Below are positions 1-8,178 of a stretch of DNA of 64,000 nucleotides, piece by piece. The stretch covers positions 1,698,501 through 1,762,500 of the forward strand of contig NZ_CP011120.1 in assembly GCF_001628715.1 (NCBI RefSeq). The letters run 5' to 3'. Numbering within the stretch: the first letter of the stretch is position 1; each line of letters begins with the position of its first letter. The notes beneath the pieces were generated by a model that saw only the letters and a program-made list of their open reading frames with translations, had not been told where the DNA came from and did not search any database. Source of the DNA: Acetobacter oryzifermentans (lineage in GTDB: Bacteria; Pseudomonadota; Alphaproteobacteria; Acetobacterales; Acetobacteraceae). The position numbers and the translations under genes were made by a program.

Positions 1-88
1 CTGGATGCAGCAAAAGTTTCCACCCAGCGGCACTCATAACCGCAAGGCTCAGCACTCCGACACCACCCCAGTACACCCATGTTTTCAT
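1..88 (-). CDS. N-terminus of a secreted or membrane-anchored protein (cut by window edge)
   Basis: The minus strand opens with ATG at 88 and runs out of the window after 29 codons. The visible part is a short polar start (MKTW), a hydrophobic core with Gly, Val, Leu and Ala, then a Gly-Trp-Lys end, which fits a signal peptide or membrane anchor. A GAGAG ribosome site lies 6 nt before the start. The gene follows the cyd operon on the same strand, about 240 bp downstream, behind a hairpin. The family cannot be judged from this piece. Confidence 0.5.
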   Translation of the reverse strand, partial: MKTWVYWGGVGVLSLAVMSAAGWKLLLHP

Positions 89-295
89 AACATTCTCTCG
101 GTTCTATGTTACGACCAAGATCATGCACCCAACAAAAAAACCTTTGCCCTATTTTTTGGAAGACAAACCAAGAATAAAGCAAGCGTAAGCACAACAGCAT
201 GATCGTCTGGTCAATGCGTAGTGCGTGTGTAACATCCGAACATCTCAGGGAGTTCCACACCCTGCCAGCTATATTATCTGCTTAACCTCATAATC

Positions 296-322
296 GCGCC
301 ACCCGCATCTGCTGGGTGGCGC
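296..322. terminator. GC-rich hairpin after the cyd operon
   Basis: A perfect 9-bp stem (GCGCCACCC paired with GGGTGGCGC) with a 9-nt loop lies just beyond the last small cyd gene. The T-run follows the hairpin on the plus strand, whereas the neighbouring genes are on the minus strand. The position suggests a terminator for the cyd transcript, but the U-tract orientation does not support a classic intrinsic terminator in that direction. Confidence 0.5.
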
Positions 323-330
323 ATTTTTAC

Positions 331-429
331 TTATGGAAACCAACGCCGTCCGCACTGGTAAGCAATCAGGTAAAGGCCCATATATACAACGGGAATAAAG
401 AAAATAATCCGCTCAAGATCACCCATCAT
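331..429 (-). CDS. 32-aa single-span membrane protein at the end of the cyd operon
   Basis: This is a 32-residue frame with a hydrophobic stretch at about residues 8-23 (Ile, Phe, Val, Tyr, Leu) followed by a basic C-terminus (CGRRWFP). It starts 2 nt after the stop of the CydX-like gene and has a GAGGA ribosome site 9 nt before ATG (ATGATG; the second ATG at 426 is an alternative). Tight coupling to cydX and a plausible membrane span suggest an extra small subunit or assembly factor of the bd oxidase. It does not resemble CydX, CydH/YnhF or YbgE that I can recall. The role is inferred only. Confidence 0.55.
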   Translation of the reverse strand: MMGDLERIIFFIPVVYMGLYLIAYQCGRRWFP

Positions 430-431
430 AG

Positions 432-626
432 TTAGATTTCCTCATCGGATGAAAGGTTGGATTGGGCATCCAGCATAATTGCCCCTGCCCCGGAAATCAG
501 GATGATCATGACCGTACCAATCACCCACGCAAAATACCATGGCCCCTGATCCCCCACAAACACGGCAAACAGCAAAGAAATAACAAGAGCAACAGCCAGA
601 CCGGCCAGACGCAAAAGCTTTGTCAT
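432..626 (-). CDS. cydX: CydX-like small subunit of cytochrome bd with an extra N-terminal segment
   Basis: The protein has 64 residues. Residues 30-52 carry the CydX signature (WYFAWVIGT then a hydrophobic span and an acidic tail ending DEEI), close to E. coli CydX (WYFAWILGT, tail QEDI). CydX stabilises the haem d/b595 site of bd oxidase in the inner membrane. Family members are usually about 35-40 residues; here an additional hydrophobic segment at residues 5-24 precedes the signature, giving two predicted spans. The start at 626 is preferred over upstream in-frame ATGs because of a GTGAGG ribosome site 5 nt before it. It lies 13 bp after cydB, clearly in the operon. Confidence 0.8.
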   Translation of the reverse strand: MTKLLRLAGLAVALVISLLFAVFVGDQGPWYFAWVIGTVMIILISGAGAIMLDAQSNLSSDEEI

Positions 627-639
627 CACGACCTCACAA

Positions 640-1779
640 TCAGTAGCTATGGGTATCATTAACGACATCAGCGGTATGAACCTTCCCGCGCATGACGTAA
701 TAACACCACGAAGTATAAGATAGGATAATCGGCACAAAAATGGCTGCAACGGCCAGCATGCAGCCTAAGCCGTATTCACTTGCCGTGCTGTTCCATACCG
801 TCAAACTTTGGTTTGGCACGGTGGAAGACGGCATAAGAAATGGAAACATAGCGCAGCCGACTGTCGTGATAGTACCGGCCCATGCGCCCAAACCTAACCA
901 CCACGCAACCACAGTACGGCCAGCCGCCAGCATTGCAGAACCAGCCAGCATGCAGCCTACCCCCATAAGTGGTAACAGCCATAAGGCAGGATGATGACGG
1001 AAATTATGCATCCACCCCCCAGCAACAATTGCCACAGATTGACCATGTAGAGGATTTGCTGGCATGGCCGGATTAACCGGGCCTGTCATAACAAATCCGG
1101 GCAGAAACTGCATCCATATGCCACCAGCCACAAACAGGATGGCCGCAAATATACCTCCGGCAATGGCATAATGCCGTGCACGTGCCCAAATGGGATTATC
1201 AGCCCGCAACATCAGCATGGCGCCGCCTTGATAAATACTTAGGCTGACAGACATAAAACCACATAAAACGGCAAAGGGATTAAGCAGATAAGACAGGAAG
1301 GATTCATCCTGATAATACTGCCCCGTCCAGCCAAAATGGTATCCTACTCCTTCCAGAATATTCCCAAACGCTGCGCCATAGATAAACATTGGCACAAAGC
1401 CCGAAACAAGAAATACCCAGTCCCAGCTTGCGCGCCACAACTTGCTATCTGCCTTGGAACGATATTCAAACGCTACAGGCCGCAAAATCATGCTGAACAG
1501 CAGGGTAATCATAACCACATAAAAAACCGAAAATGATGTGCCGTAGAGTGTAGGAAAAGCGGCAAAAATTGCCCCTCCCCCTAAAATAAACCAGACTTGG
1601 TTACCATCCCAATGCGGGCCAATAATGTTGAGTGCTGTACGGCGTTCGGCATCATTGCGCCCTACAAAGCGCAGCAATGTGCCTACCCCCATATCCATAC
1701 CAACCATGGTGCCAAGGCCAATAAACAGCACACCCAACATAACGGCCCAAACTATCTTCAGTATCGCGTAAAGTTCCAT
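640..1779 (-). CDS. cydB: Cytochrome bd quinol oxidase subunit II
   Basis: This 379-residue polytopic inner-membrane protein has the usual CydB length and the family hallmark near the N-terminus (GPHWDGNQVWFI around residues 54-65). With CydA it oxidises ubiquinol and reduces oxygen to water without proton pumping but with high oxygen affinity. It lies 14 bp downstream of cydA and 13 bp upstream of the CydX-like gene. In acetic acid bacteria bd-type oxidases act alongside bo3 oxidase as terminal oxidases for the periplasmic dehydrogenase chain. The assignment is secure from sequence and operon. Confidence 0.96.
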   Translation of the reverse strand: MELYAILKIVWAVMLGVLFIGLGTMVGMDMGVGTLLRFVGRNDAERRTALNIIGPHWDGNQVWFILGGGAIFAAFPTLYGTSFSVFYVVMITLLFSMILRPVAFEYRSKADSKLWRASWDWVFLVSGFVPMFIYGAAFGNILEGVGYHFGWTGQYYQDESFLSYLLNPFAVLCGFMSVSLSIYQGGAMLMLRADNPIWARARHYAIAGGIFAAILFVAGGIWMQFLPGFVMTGPVNPAMPANPLHGQSVAIVAGGWMHNFRHHPALWLLPLMGVGCMLAGSAMLAAGRTVVAWWLGLGAWAGTITTVGCAMFPFLMPSSTVPNQSLTVWNSTASEYGLGCMLAVAAIFVPIILSYTSWCYYVMRGKVHTADVVNDTHSY

Positions 1780-1793
1780 ATCACCGTTTCCTG

Positions 1794-3407
1794 TCAGGGG
1801 GCCGTAGGGTGCATGTCAAAGGCTGACGGTTTGGGAGCATGCAGTTGAGCATGTGGTTCCATGCTGTCGTGTTCTGGCCCCAGACGCGCGAACTTGAACA
1901 TGAGGTAAAGTTCTGCGGCAATAAACACACTATAAAGCAGCACAAAACCAATAAGCGAAAACACCATGTAAGACACGCCATGGCTTGAGGCGGAAAGGAA
2001 GGTGGGCAACCATCCGAACACTGTCCACGGCTGACGGCCTGCTTCAGCAGTAATCCATCCAAATTCTGTTGCCAAAATTGGCAAAGGAATTGACCACATG
2101 CAGAGTTTTAGAAGTAGCTTGTTATGCTCTAGCCGACGTTTCAGACTGACATAGGCTGAGATGGCAAACAGCGCGAAAAACCATAGAGACAGAAACACCA
2201 TAAACCGAAAAGACCAGAACGTAACAAATACGTTGGGGAGAATATCGGGCTGAGTTGCTTTCACCACAGCGTCAATCTGATCTTCGGGAATGTTCGTAAC
2301 ATCCTGATTGGGGGCGTGGCGTGCGGCCAACAGGCCGTATCCCATATCCTGCTCATGCTGTGTAAACAGAGTGAGATCTGCATCGCTATGCGTAACACCA
2401 TAGCGGCGCAAAGCGCTCACAGCCTCGATACCCGCACGAATACGCGGTCCGGCTGCATCTTCCAGCTCATGCATACCGGTAATGGGTTGGTCAAACGTAT
2501 GGGTAATCAGTGGAGTGAGCACAAGCGGCACACCAACTTCAAAATGGTTTTCCTGCTTGGCATCATCTGGCAAAGCCGCCAAAATCCACGGTTCAAACGG
2601 CGGTTTACTGGTGTGCCAAAGGCCTTCAATTGCCGCAATTTTGGTGGGCTGTTTTTCATAATCCAACCGGCCCAATACATCTCCCAACGTAATAACAGCC
2701 ACAGTGGAGATAATGCCAAACAGCGCTGCCATACGGAACGAACGTGCTGCAAACTGCCGATGCTGACCGCGTAGTAGGTAAAAAGCACTAATACCCATAA
2801 CAAACATTGCTGCCGAGACGTAACCCGCAACAGATGTATGAACAAACTTGGCTTGTGCATCTGGGTTAAAAACCAGATTTACAAAACTTTCAAACTGCAT
2901 CCGCATTGTTTCAGGATCAAAATGTGCACCTTCGGGCATATTCATCCCGGCGTTGGCAATTAAAATCCATAAGGCTGATAAATTAGAGCCCAACGCCACC
3001 AAATAAGTGATAGCCAGATGCGCCTGCTTGCTCAGCCTATCCCAACCAAAAAACATGAGACCTACAAATGTAGATTCCATAAAAAAGGCCATAAGGCCTT
3101 CAATCGCTAAGGGTGTACCGAACATATCCCCGAAAAAATGAGAATACATGGACCAATTGGTGCCAAACTCAAATTCCATTGTGATGCCAGTTGCAACACC
3201 AATGGCAAAGTTTATTCCAAACAGTTTACCCCAAAACTGCGCCATATCTTTATAAATCTGCCGGCCAGTAACAACGTAAACTGTCTCCATAGCCGCCAGC
3301 ATAAATGTAAGGCCGAGGGTAAGCGGCACAAACATAAAATGGTACAATGCCGTCAGCGCAAATTGAAAGCGCGACAGATCAACGACATTGGGATCAATAA
3401 ATTCCAC
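1794..3407 (-). CDS. cydA: Cytochrome bd quinol oxidase subunit I
   Basis: The 537-residue product carries CydA hallmarks: an N-terminal membrane block with conserved His, the loop motif AGRQPWTVFGWLPT near the last third, and a long quinol-binding loop containing KxAAIEGLW and the extended stretch after GMHEL. The long loop resembles E. coli CydA rather than the short-loop cyanide-insensitive type. It binds haems b558, b595 and d. Translation starts with GTG at 3407, supported by an AGGAG site 8 nt upstream. It is separated from cydC by 64 bp, so the oxidase and transporter genes probably share one transcript. Confidence 0.96.
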   Translation of the reverse strand: MEFIDPNVVDLSRFQFALTALYHFMFVPLTLGLTFMLAAMETVYVVTGRQIYKDMAQFWGKLFGINFAIGVATGITMEFEFGTNWSMYSHFFGDMFGTPLAIEGLMAFFMESTFVGLMFFGWDRLSKQAHLAITYLVALGSNLSALWILIANAGMNMPEGAHFDPETMRMQFESFVNLVFNPDAQAKFVHTSVAGYVSAAMFVMGISAFYLLRGQHRQFAARSFRMAALFGIISTVAVITLGDVLGRLDYEKQPTKIAAIEGLWHTSKPPFEPWILAALPDDAKQENHFEVGVPLVLTPLITHTFDQPITGMHELEDAAGPRIRAGIEAVSALRRYGVTHSDADLTLFTQHEQDMGYGLLAARHAPNQDVTNIPEDQIDAVVKATQPDILPNVFVTFWSFRFMVFLSLWFFALFAISAYVSLKRRLEHNKLLLKLCMWSIPLPILATEFGWITAEAGRQPWTVFGWLPTFLSASSHGVSYMVFSLIGFVLLYSVFIAAELYLMFKFARLGPEHDSMEPHAQLHAPKPSAFDMHPTAP

Positions 3408-3471
3408 CGTCAGATCTCCTGATTACGGTAAAAGCAAATAAAGGTTTGGGGAGGATCAGATCATCGTCGGA

Positions 3472-5163
3472 TCATGGCGCTCTCCCGACCTCATAAAACC
3501 GGCCTTCTGCAACGCGCACGATACGGTCCATCAATCCCGCCACTTTGCGGTTGTGGGTAATGCACATGATGGTTGCCTGCGGCGGTAGTGCAGCAAGTAA
3601 GGCGGCCATAAGATCCTGCTCCGTCTGTGCATCCAGCCCCTCCGTTGGCTCATCTAAAATGATCCATGCAGGCGCACGCAGCACAACCTGCGCTATGGCC
3701 AACCGCCGCGCCTGGCCGCCAGAAAGGCAAATACCTTCTTCACCAACCAAGGTATCAAGCCCTGCTGGCTCAGCCCGCACAAACTCTGCTAGCTGCGCAA
3801 TTTTTAACGCCCGCCACATTTCATCTTCTGTGGCATTGGAGCGGGCGATCATCAGATTACGCCGAATACTGCCCAGAAATAGGTGAAAGTCCTGCGCAAC
3901 AATGCCAACATGTTGCGACATGGTATCTGCATCAACGTTTTTCAGATCAACGTTGCCAAAACTGGCTGTTCCTTCCTGATAATCATAAAAACGGAACAGC
4001 AGATTTATCAGCGTGCTTTTACCTGCCCCTGATGGACCAACCAGAGCGACATGTTCCCCTTGCCGGATCAACAGATTTGCATGCCGAAGCGCCCAGTAAT
4101 TTGCTTCTGGGTAACGCATTCCCAAATTACAAAAGCACAGATCCAATGGTTGAACTGGAGAGGCTGTTACAGCAGGCAGAGGCACGCATGGGGGCTGATC
4201 ACATACAGCAAATACGCGCTGCGCTGCCACACGCACATGCCCCAGTAACTGCCATGCTGCTGGCAAAGGCCCCACAACATCAAACGCAGCAAGCCCACCT
4301 AACGCCAGCATAGGCAAACATGCCGCAGAAAGAGTGCCTGCATGATAAGCATGCGTAGCAAGAGCCAGCATTGCTACTGCACTTAATGTGCCGATAAGAG
4401 TAATTAGGAAGCGAGCACCTCCTTCCAGCAGCAACACTTTTTGGCGGCATACGCGAATATTGGTTTGTTGGCGTGCAATATGCTCCTGCACGCTGCCTGC
4501 AGCGCCAAGAAACATAAATTCACCCATGCCCTGTAATATCTCCGTCAGATCCGCATGCATAATGTCTTGCTGAAGGCTGATCTGTGCGGTTGCACATGCT
4601 GAAAGTTTGGCCGCTATCAACGGAATTATGGTTCCGCACAACAAAAGACTTGTCGCCAGCACCAAGGCGGCTGAAACAGAAAAAAGGCCCGTTACAACCA
4701 CATATGCAGCGCAACAAATGGCCGCCACAGCAAAAGGCAACATGACTTCCAGATAAAACTGCCCCATCCGGTCTGTGTCAGACACAAAGCGGAACAGCAT
4801 ATCCCCACTACGTTGCCGAGCCAGAACAGCTGGAGCCTGAGGTATAAGGCTCTCAAAACTCCATGCCCGCACACGCCCAATAAACCGCAGCGTGGCATCA
4901 TGCGTCACCACACGCTCTAGGTACCGAGCAAGAATACGCACAGTGGCAAAAAACCTGACGCCTACCGCGGGCAGAAAAATATTGAAGGCATTTTGCGCAA
5001 CAATCCCCCCAAGTCCGGCTACAGCCGCAGCCGCCAAAAGCCATCCAGACAGAAACAACAGCCCAAAATTAGCCAGAGATGCCAACACTGCCAGAGCAAG
5101 CCCCATCAGCATTTCACGCCGGATAGGTCTCATAAGCACAGCAAGGCGTGAAAACTGCGTCAT
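3472..5163 (-). CDS. cydC: Heterodimeric thiol-reductant ABC exporter, CydC half
   Basis: This 563-residue half-transporter has an N-terminal six-span membrane domain and a C-terminal ATPase: Walker A GPSGAGKST at about residue 378, signature LSGGQARRLAIAQ at about 479 and Walker B IILDEPTEGLD just after. CydDC exports glutathione and cysteine to the periplasm and is needed for assembly of cytochrome bd haems. The start overlaps the cydD stop by 4 nt (ATGA), so the two halves are translationally coupled. Order cydD-cydC-cydA-cydB differs from E. coli, where the two pairs are unlinked. Confidence 0.93.
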   Translation of the reverse strand: MTQFSRLAVLMRPIRREMLMGLALAVLASLANFGLLFLSGWLLAAAAVAGLGGIVAQNAFNIFLPAVGVRFFATVRILARYLERVVTHDATLRFIGRVRAWSFESLIPQAPAVLARQRSGDMLFRFVSDTDRMGQFYLEVMLPFAVAAICCAAYVVVTGLFSVSAALVLATSLLLCGTIIPLIAAKLSACATAQISLQQDIMHADLTEILQGMGEFMFLGAAGSVQEHIARQQTNIRVCRQKVLLLEGGARFLITLIGTLSAVAMLALATHAYHAGTLSAACLPMLALGGLAAFDVVGPLPAAWQLLGHVRVAAQRVFAVCDQPPCVPLPAVTASPVQPLDLCFCNLGMRYPEANYWALRHANLLIRQGEHVALVGPSGAGKSTLINLLFRFYDYQEGTASFGNVDLKNVDADTMSQHVGIVAQDFHLFLGSIRRNLMIARSNATEDEMWRALKIAQLAEFVRAEPAGLDTLVGEEGICLSGGQARRLAIAQVVLRAPAWIILDEPTEGLDAQTEQDLMAALLAALPPQATIMCITHNRKVAGLMDRIVRVAEGRFYEVGRAP

Positions 5164-6854
5164 GCTGCGTGCTCCAACAGATGTGGACCACTAAAAACCT
5201 GCCCCTTATGCACCCTCAATACTTGCTGTGCGTGAGTGATGATTGCCCCACGATGAGCGATCACGATGACAATGCAATGGGTTGCAACATGCGCGATGGC
5301 AGTCGCCACACGTCGCTCACTTTCGGGATCAAGGTGGGCTGTAGGTTCATCCAGAATGAGAATTTGCGGCTTCCGCAACAACACACGCGCCAATGCCAGC
5401 CGCTGCACCTGCCCACCAGAAAGACATGTCCCGCGCTCACCTATCAAAGTATCAAAACCTTGAGGCAAAGATTCGATAAATGAGAGCGCATCGGCTTGTC
5501 GAGCTACATTGCGAAGGCTTGCAATATCTGCTTGTGGGCTTGCCATGCGTAAATTTTCCGCCACTGTACCATGTACGAGACAAGGCCGTTGTGGCACCCA
5601 GCCAATATTAGATTGCCAATCCCTATGTGCTATGCCGTGAGCATCTTCCGCAACAATGCGCCCTGTAACGGGTGACAACAGGCCAAGCAGCAGGCGCACT
5701 AACGTTGTTTTACCTGCACCACTTTCGCCGGTTATCAGGCTGAGTGTGCCACGTGCAAATGTGCAGTTTATGTTGGATAAAACTGGTCTGTTCGCTTCAT
5801 ATTCTGCTGACAGATTCTCGCACTTTACAGATACCAAAGTCTCTGCAAGGAGCTGATTTTCATGACGTGCCGCCATCGCTGGGAGCGCAAACAGTTTGCT
5901 AATACCTGCCATAGCTGCAGTTGCATTTTGCCGTGCATGATAACTGGCAGAAAAAGCCCGCAGAGGCATAAAATATTCCGGTGCGAGAAGCAGCACCAGA
6001 AAAGCAGACTGAAAATCTGCTTTTCCTTCTAGCAAACGGGCACCAAACACAACAGCCACAAGAGCAATGGACAGGCTGGCAAAAAACTCCAATACCGCAG
6101 AGGTAAGAAATGCCACTTTCATGACAGACATAGTTGTGCAGCGATATTCATCTGCCATGTCAGCCACCGCAGCAACAGCATCCCGCGCGCGGCCCAATAA
6201 CCGCAAGCTTGTCATTCCTTGCAATGCATCCAGAAAGGATGAACCCAGCAGAAGCAGTTGGGTCCATTGTCGATCCATAATCGCCTGTGCCCGATACCCA
6301 ACCAGCGCCATAAAAACGGGAATAAGCGGCCCAGTACAGGCAAGAATTAGAAAGCTCCAGCCATCTAGATGCAAAACGGTTGCCAATATCATAAATGGCA
6401 AGACAACCATCATGGCAGCACGTGGCATATACTGGGTAAAATAAGGTTCCAGCCCTTCTAGCCCAGCATCCAGCGCCGTAACTGTCGCCCCTGTTGCGTG
6501 GCCGGCCATACCCACTGGGCCAACATTAAACAAATGTTGTAACAGCTCACTCCGCAAATTAGAGATCAACCGCAGGCTACCTTGTGCGGCAACCATATCG
6601 GCAGCCCATTGCAACAGCGCACGAGTAACCAGAAAAAACACCAACCACTTTAAGGCTGGAATCTCATCTGCCAAAGAGTGATGCTGAAAAGCAAGACCAG
6701 CAACAATTTGCGCGAAAACAGTAAGTTGTAGCACCAATAATACGGCAGCAACGCCACCAAGCAGCACAGATGCACCAAGCCAAAAGCTTATGCGCCGCGT
6801 AAAGCCCGCAAGAGTTTTGTTGCCCGAAGATTGCATCATCACTTTCACACTCAT
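5160..6854 (-). CDS. cydD: Heterodimeric thiol-reductant ABC exporter, CydD half
   Basis: This is a 564-residue fused permease-ATPase. Walker A (GESGAGKTT) lies at about residue 377, the signature (LSGGQVQRLALARVLL) and Walker B (ILILDEPTAHLD) follow. It pairs with CydC to export reduced thiols and is required for functional bd oxidase. It is the first gene of the operon. The ATG at 6854 gives the full frame; a second ATG at 6839 or 6836 is possible because no strong ribosome site marks the first. Confidence 0.92.
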   Translation of the reverse strand: MSVKVMMQSSGNKTLAGFTRRISFWLGASVLLGGVAAVLLVLQLTVFAQIVAGLAFQHHSLADEIPALKWLVFFLVTRALLQWAADMVAAQGSLRLISNLRSELLQHLFNVGPVGMAGHATGATVTALDAGLEGLEPYFTQYMPRAAMMVVLPFMILATVLHLDGWSFLILACTGPLIPVFMALVGYRAQAIMDRQWTQLLLLGSSFLDALQGMTSLRLLGRARDAVAAVADMADEYRCTTMSVMKVAFLTSAVLEFFASLSIALVAVVFGARLLEGKADFQSAFLVLLLAPEYFMPLRAFSASYHARQNATAAMAGISKLFALPAMAARHENQLLAETLVSVKCENLSAEYEANRPVLSNINCTFARGTLSLITGESGAGKTTLVRLLLGLLSPVTGRIVAEDAHGIAHRDWQSNIGWVPQRPCLVHGTVAENLRMASPQADIASLRNVARQADALSFIESLPQGFDTLIGERGTCLSGGQVQRLALARVLLRKPQILILDEPTAHLDPESERRVATAIAHVATHCIVIVIAHRGAIITHAQQVLRVHKGQVFSGPHLLEHAA

Positions 6855-6924
6855 TGACCCATACCCCCACCATCACAAAAAACCGGATGAGGATTTGGAA
6901 TGCGCCACACCTCAATTCATAGTT

Positions 6925-6961
6925 AATGTAATTATGTATTTATTTATGTCAAGATATCTTG
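6925..6961 (-). promoter_or_regulatory. Candidate cyd promoter with a palindrome over the -35 box
   Basis: On the minus strand a perfect TTGACA (6952-6947) is followed after 16 nt by TACATT (6930-6925), about 70 bp before cydD. A perfect 12-bp palindrome, CAAGATATCTTG (6950-6961), overlaps the first bases of the -35 box, which is a normal place for a repressor operator. No FNR-type TTGAT-N4-ATCAA site was seen near it. The binding protein is unknown. Confidence 0.45.
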
Positions 6962-7385
6962 GGAAGGGATATTTTCGAAAATATGATTTATAAAAATATA
7001 GAATATCTAAAATTTTTGGGATTATGTGCCCTTTAACTTACATATTTTTATTAACTATCCTCACGCTAAATAGGCATGAAGAAAGATTTCTGGTTATGCA
7101 GGGTTATGAATAGATAAGGCATATGATCGAGGCACAGCCTACAGAACACATGATGCTAATCTGCTTCTAGAAGAACGCTTTTAAGAAACAACACGGCACA
7201 CTCCTCCGCGTGTTCGTCATGACCCAATGCGTAATAGCGCACATGAGAATACCCATGTACGCTTTAAACTGGCCAACACGCTGATAATAATTAAATTAAA
7301 AATAATACAGAAGAGTTATATACTAAAATACTATAAATAATTATGATGATAAATATACTTTGTTATGGTAATTATAAATTATTTA
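6962..7385. other. AT-rich intergenic stretch between cydD and piuC
   Basis: About 420 bp with no credible gene. It is rich in A/T, has scattered poly-T and poly-A runs, and separates two minus-strand units. No clear terminator for the upstream piuC gene was found. Confidence 0.5.
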
Positions 7386-8075
7386 TTACAGAATACACCA
7401 CTGGCGCATCAAATTATGATAAGTATTTGTAAGTGCTAAAACAGTATGATCCGTATCCCCTAACCTTTCGCGCAGAGATATAATCTGTGTATCCAGATCA
7501 AACATAATTTGCCGACGGCTTTCTTCCGCTATCATTGATTGTGACCAAAAAAATGCCGCCAACCTTACACCCCGCGTAACTGGTGCGACACTATGTAATA
7601 CCGTGGTAGGATATATAACCATATCACCAGCAAACAACTTGACCGATTGCTCCGCGCCATTGGCATACATAATCAGTTCTCCACCATCATATTCTTCTGG
7701 CGCAGAAAAAAATAATGTTGAGGAAACATCTGTACGAATGCGCGTATGAATGCCGCCAGCAAAAACACCCCGGATAGCATTATCAACATGAGCACCAAAA
7801 TTCATACCTCCTTCATATTTGTTAAATAAAGGAGGCGTTACTTTGTAAGGTAACACTGCACTATTAAACGTGGCATTTCGCCCTAAAGCGCGCAAAACCA
7901 CTTCACCCAACTCCAAACAGATGCCTGAATGACGCGACAACTGTAGATTGTTCTTGCTTTTTGCAGATTGCGCTCCGGCTGTTTCCCGCCCATCCGTCCA
8001 TTCCGCTGCCTCCAACTTCATCCGACAATAGGCAAGCTCATCAGCCGTCAGAACAGAAGGAATGCGCAGGAACAT
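7386..8075 (-). CDS. piuC: Fe(II)/2-oxoglutarate dioxygenase of the PiuC (PKHD hydroxylase) family
   Basis: The 229-residue protein shows the double-stranded beta-helix iron ligands: HVD at about residue 95 and a distal His in HSVAPVTRG at about 160, with the following Arg as the likely 2-oxoglutarate contact. PiuC proteins are cytosolic hydroxylases found next to siderophore receptors; their exact substrate is not settled. A longer frame begins with TTG at 8081, but ATG at 8075 gives the usual family start (MFLRIPSVLT). It lies downstream of the TonB receptor on the same strand, matching the piuA-piuC arrangement of other proteobacteria. Confidence 0.9.
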   Translation of the reverse strand: MFLRIPSVLTADELAYCRMKLEAAEWTDGRETAGAQSAKSKNNLQLSRHSGICLELGEVVLRALGRNATFNSAVLPYKVTPPLFNKYEGGMNFGAHVDNAIRGVFAGGIHTRIRTDVSSTLFFSAPEEYDGGELIMYANGAEQSVKLFAGDMVIYPTTVLHSVAPVTRGVRLAAFFWSQSMIAEESRRQIMFDLDTQIISLRERLGDTDHTVLALTNTYHNLMRQWCIL

Positions 8076-8124
8076 AGTCAAAAACTTTTCTAATAATTGA
8101 TGAATGTTCTATTTTTATCTTAGA

Positions 8125-8159
8125 AACGGAAGGAGCACTTTTTATACGCTCCCTCCGTT
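8125..8159 (-). terminator. Hairpin between siderophore receptor and piuC
   Basis: Arms AACGGAAGGAGC and GCTCCCTCCGTT pair over 12 bp with one G-U type mismatch around an 11-nt loop, directly after the receptor stop. On the minus strand it is followed by TTTCT, a weak U-tract. It may partly terminate receptor transcripts before piuC. Confidence 0.5.
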
Positions 8160-8178
8160 ATTTCTGGCCGCAAGCCTA

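Noticed and set aside
5..202. Plus-strand frame at the left edge
   Set aside because: It is antisense to a minus-strand gene start with a good ribosome site and signal peptide.
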